From JBCBJZ01 sp038522635 (GTDB lineage Bacteria > Pseudomonadota > Alphaproteobacteria > Rhizobiales > Hyphomicrobiaceae): 5,367 nucleotides of DNA. Position numbers and translations under genes: made by a program. The stretch lies in the NCBI GenBank assembly GCA_038522635.1, contig JBCBJZ010000192.1, forward strand, positions 1 to 5,367, read 5' to 3'. Below, piece after piece: positions 4,268 to 5,367 of this stretch. The number at the start of each line of letters is the position of its first letter. Positions within the stretch are counted from its first letter, which is position 1. The notes beneath the pieces were generated by a model. The model saw only the letters and a program-made list of their open reading frames with translations. It ran no database searches and was not told where the DNA came from.

Positions 4268-5367
4268 ATGCTGAACTTGAGCAACATTGCCAGCAAGGTG
4301 TTCGGATCGTCGAACGGACGCCGGCTCAAGGGTTTGCGCGCGATCGTCGACGAGACCAACGCGCTGGAAGCTGAAGTCGAAGCGCTGAGCGATGAAGCGC
4401 TGCGCGCGCGTACCGACGACTTCCGTAAGCAATTGGAAGAAGGCGCGACGCTGGAAAGCCTCATGGCGCCTGCCTTCGCCACCGTGCGCGAGGCGGCCAA
4501 ACGTACACTTGGCCAGCGCCACTTCGACGTCCAGCTTATCGGCGGTCGGGTGCTCCACGAAGGGCGCATCGCCGAAATGAAAACCGGCGAAGGCAAGACG
4601 CTCGTCGCAACACTTGCCGTTTACCTCAACGCGCTGACGGGGCGTGGTGTCCACGTAGTGACGGTGAACGATTACCTCGCGAAGCGCGACAGCGAGTGGA
4701 TGGGCCAAGTCTACCGCTTCCTGGGCCTGACGGTCGGTTGCATCACGAACGATGTCGAGCCTGAGACCCGCAAGGAACAATACGCCTGCGACGTGCTCTA
4801 CGGGACCAACAACGAGTTTGGCTTCGATTACCTGCGCGACAATATGAACGTGCACGCCGAGGAAATGGTCCAGCGCGGCCACTACTTCGCAATCGTGGAC
4901 GAAGTGGATTCGATCCTCATCGACGAAGCGCGCACACCGCTCATCATTTCAGGCCCGCTCGACGACAAGGCTGAGCTTTACGTCACCATCGACAAGTTCA
5001 TCCCGAACCTGGTCGATGAGGATTTCGAACTCGACGAGAAGCAAAAGCAGGTGTCGCTGACCGAAAGCGGCAACGAACACATTGAGAAGCTGCTGCAGGA
5101 GGCCAAGCTGCTGCAGGGCGAGTCGCTCTACGACATCGAGAACGTGTCGGTGGTCCACCACGTCAACCAGGCGTTGCGGGCCCATAAGCTGTTCCAGCGC
5201 GACCGCGATTACATCGTCAAAAAGGGCGAAGTGGTGATCATCGACGAGTTCACCGGCCGCATGATGGAGGGACGACGCTTCTCGGAAGGCCTGCATCAGG
5301 CGCTCGAAGCGAAGGAAGGCGTTGAAATCCTTCCTGAAAACCAAACGCTCGCGTCGATCACCTTCCA
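4268..5367 (+). CDS. secA: Preprotein translocase ATPase SecA, N-terminal 366 residues; runs off window
   Basis: SecA is the cytoplasmic ATPase motor that pushes unfolded preproteins through SecYEG. The frame opens with ATG at 4268-4270 and stays open to the window end, so roughly the first 40% of a usual 830-950 residue SecA is visible. NBD1 carries Walker A MKTGEGKT (104-111), VNDYLAKRD (133-141), YGTNNEFGFDYLRDNM (178-193) and Walker B with DEVDSILIDEARTP (211-224). Pro230 onward is the preprotein cross-linking domain insert. NBD1 appears to resume around IIDEFTGRMMEGRRFSEGLHQ (324-344), followed by ALEAKEGVEI. All motifs needed for ATP binding are intact. GAGGA (4253-4257) lies 10 nt upstream of the ATG and is the likely ribosome-binding site; the ATG at 4257 is out of frame. 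The gene is divergent from the exported parvulin, which acts on SecA's cargo. The upstream leader appears unusually long. Confidence 0.97.
   Translation, partial: MLNLSNIASKVFGSSNGRRLKGLRAIVDETNALEAEVEALSDEALRARTDDFRKQLEEGATLESLMAPAFATVREAAKRTLGQRHFDVQLIGGRVLHEGRIAEMKTGEGKTLVATLAVYLNALTGRGVHVVTVNDYLAKRDSEWMGQVYRFLGLTVGCITNDVEPETRKEQYACDVLYGTNNEFGFDYLRDNMNVHAEEMVQRGHYFAIVDEVDSILIDEARTPLIISGPLDDKAELYVTIDKFIPNLVDEDFELDEKQKQVSLTESGNEHIEKLLQEAKLLQGESLYDIENVSVVHHVNQALRAHKLFQRDRDYIVKKGEVVIIDEFTGRMMEGRRFSEGLHQALEAKEGVEILPENQTLASITF

Noticed and set aside
4244..4882. Minus-strand open frame of 212 codons opposite secA
   Set aside because: secA motifs are unambiguous on the plus strand; the antisense frame is a shadow of its codon bias.
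4949..5344. Minus-strand open frame rich in Leu, Val and Gln opposite secA
   Set aside because: It is antisense to the SecA cross-linking domain, with no start signal or family resemblance.

Overview
The window looks like chromosomal DNA from a GC-rich alphaproteobacterium. Four conserved housekeeping genes support this: mutT, argJ, a parvulin-type periplasmic peptidyl-prolyl isomerase, and secA. Runs of neighbouring genes of this kind are familiar from alphaproteobacterial genomes (recalled, not checked here). The spacer between the isomerase and secA also holds an exact TTAA-N7-TTAA element, the form recognised by the alphaproteobacterial cell-cycle regulator CtrA. The order or genus cannot be fixed from the sequence.

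Layout, left to right. Positions 1-555 (+) hold the C-terminal part of a Fic-domain (AMP-transferase) protein. Its base and codon composition is less GC-rich than its neighbours, which suggests accessory or recently acquired DNA. It converges on mutT (617-1105, -), an 8-oxo-dGTP-diphosphatase-like Nudix protein. mutT starts 6 nt after the argJ stop codon, so argJ (1112-2362, -) and mutT read as a translationally coupled pair transcribed leftward. A 283-nt spacer follows. It holds two near-perfect dyads that could be operators and, next to the isomerase gene, a clear rho-independent terminator on the minus strand. The isomerase gene (2649-3614, -) is therefore probably a separate transcription unit from argJ-mutT. 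A 653-nt divergent spacer (3615-4267) separates it from secA (4268 to the window end, +), of which the first 366 codons are visible.

The genes share themes rather than one pathway. SecA drives export through SecYEG and the divergently transcribed parvulin helps fold exported proteins. ArgJ supplies the acetyl cycle of arginine synthesis and MutT cleans the nucleotide pool. The least explained sequence is the 653-nt divergent spacer, with its CtrA-like box, a GC-rich stem-loop, candidate promoters and a long apparent secA leader. No mobile element, CRISPR array, tRNA or rRNA is visible. I do not see strong evidence of a wholly new biological system; the best leads are regulatory.
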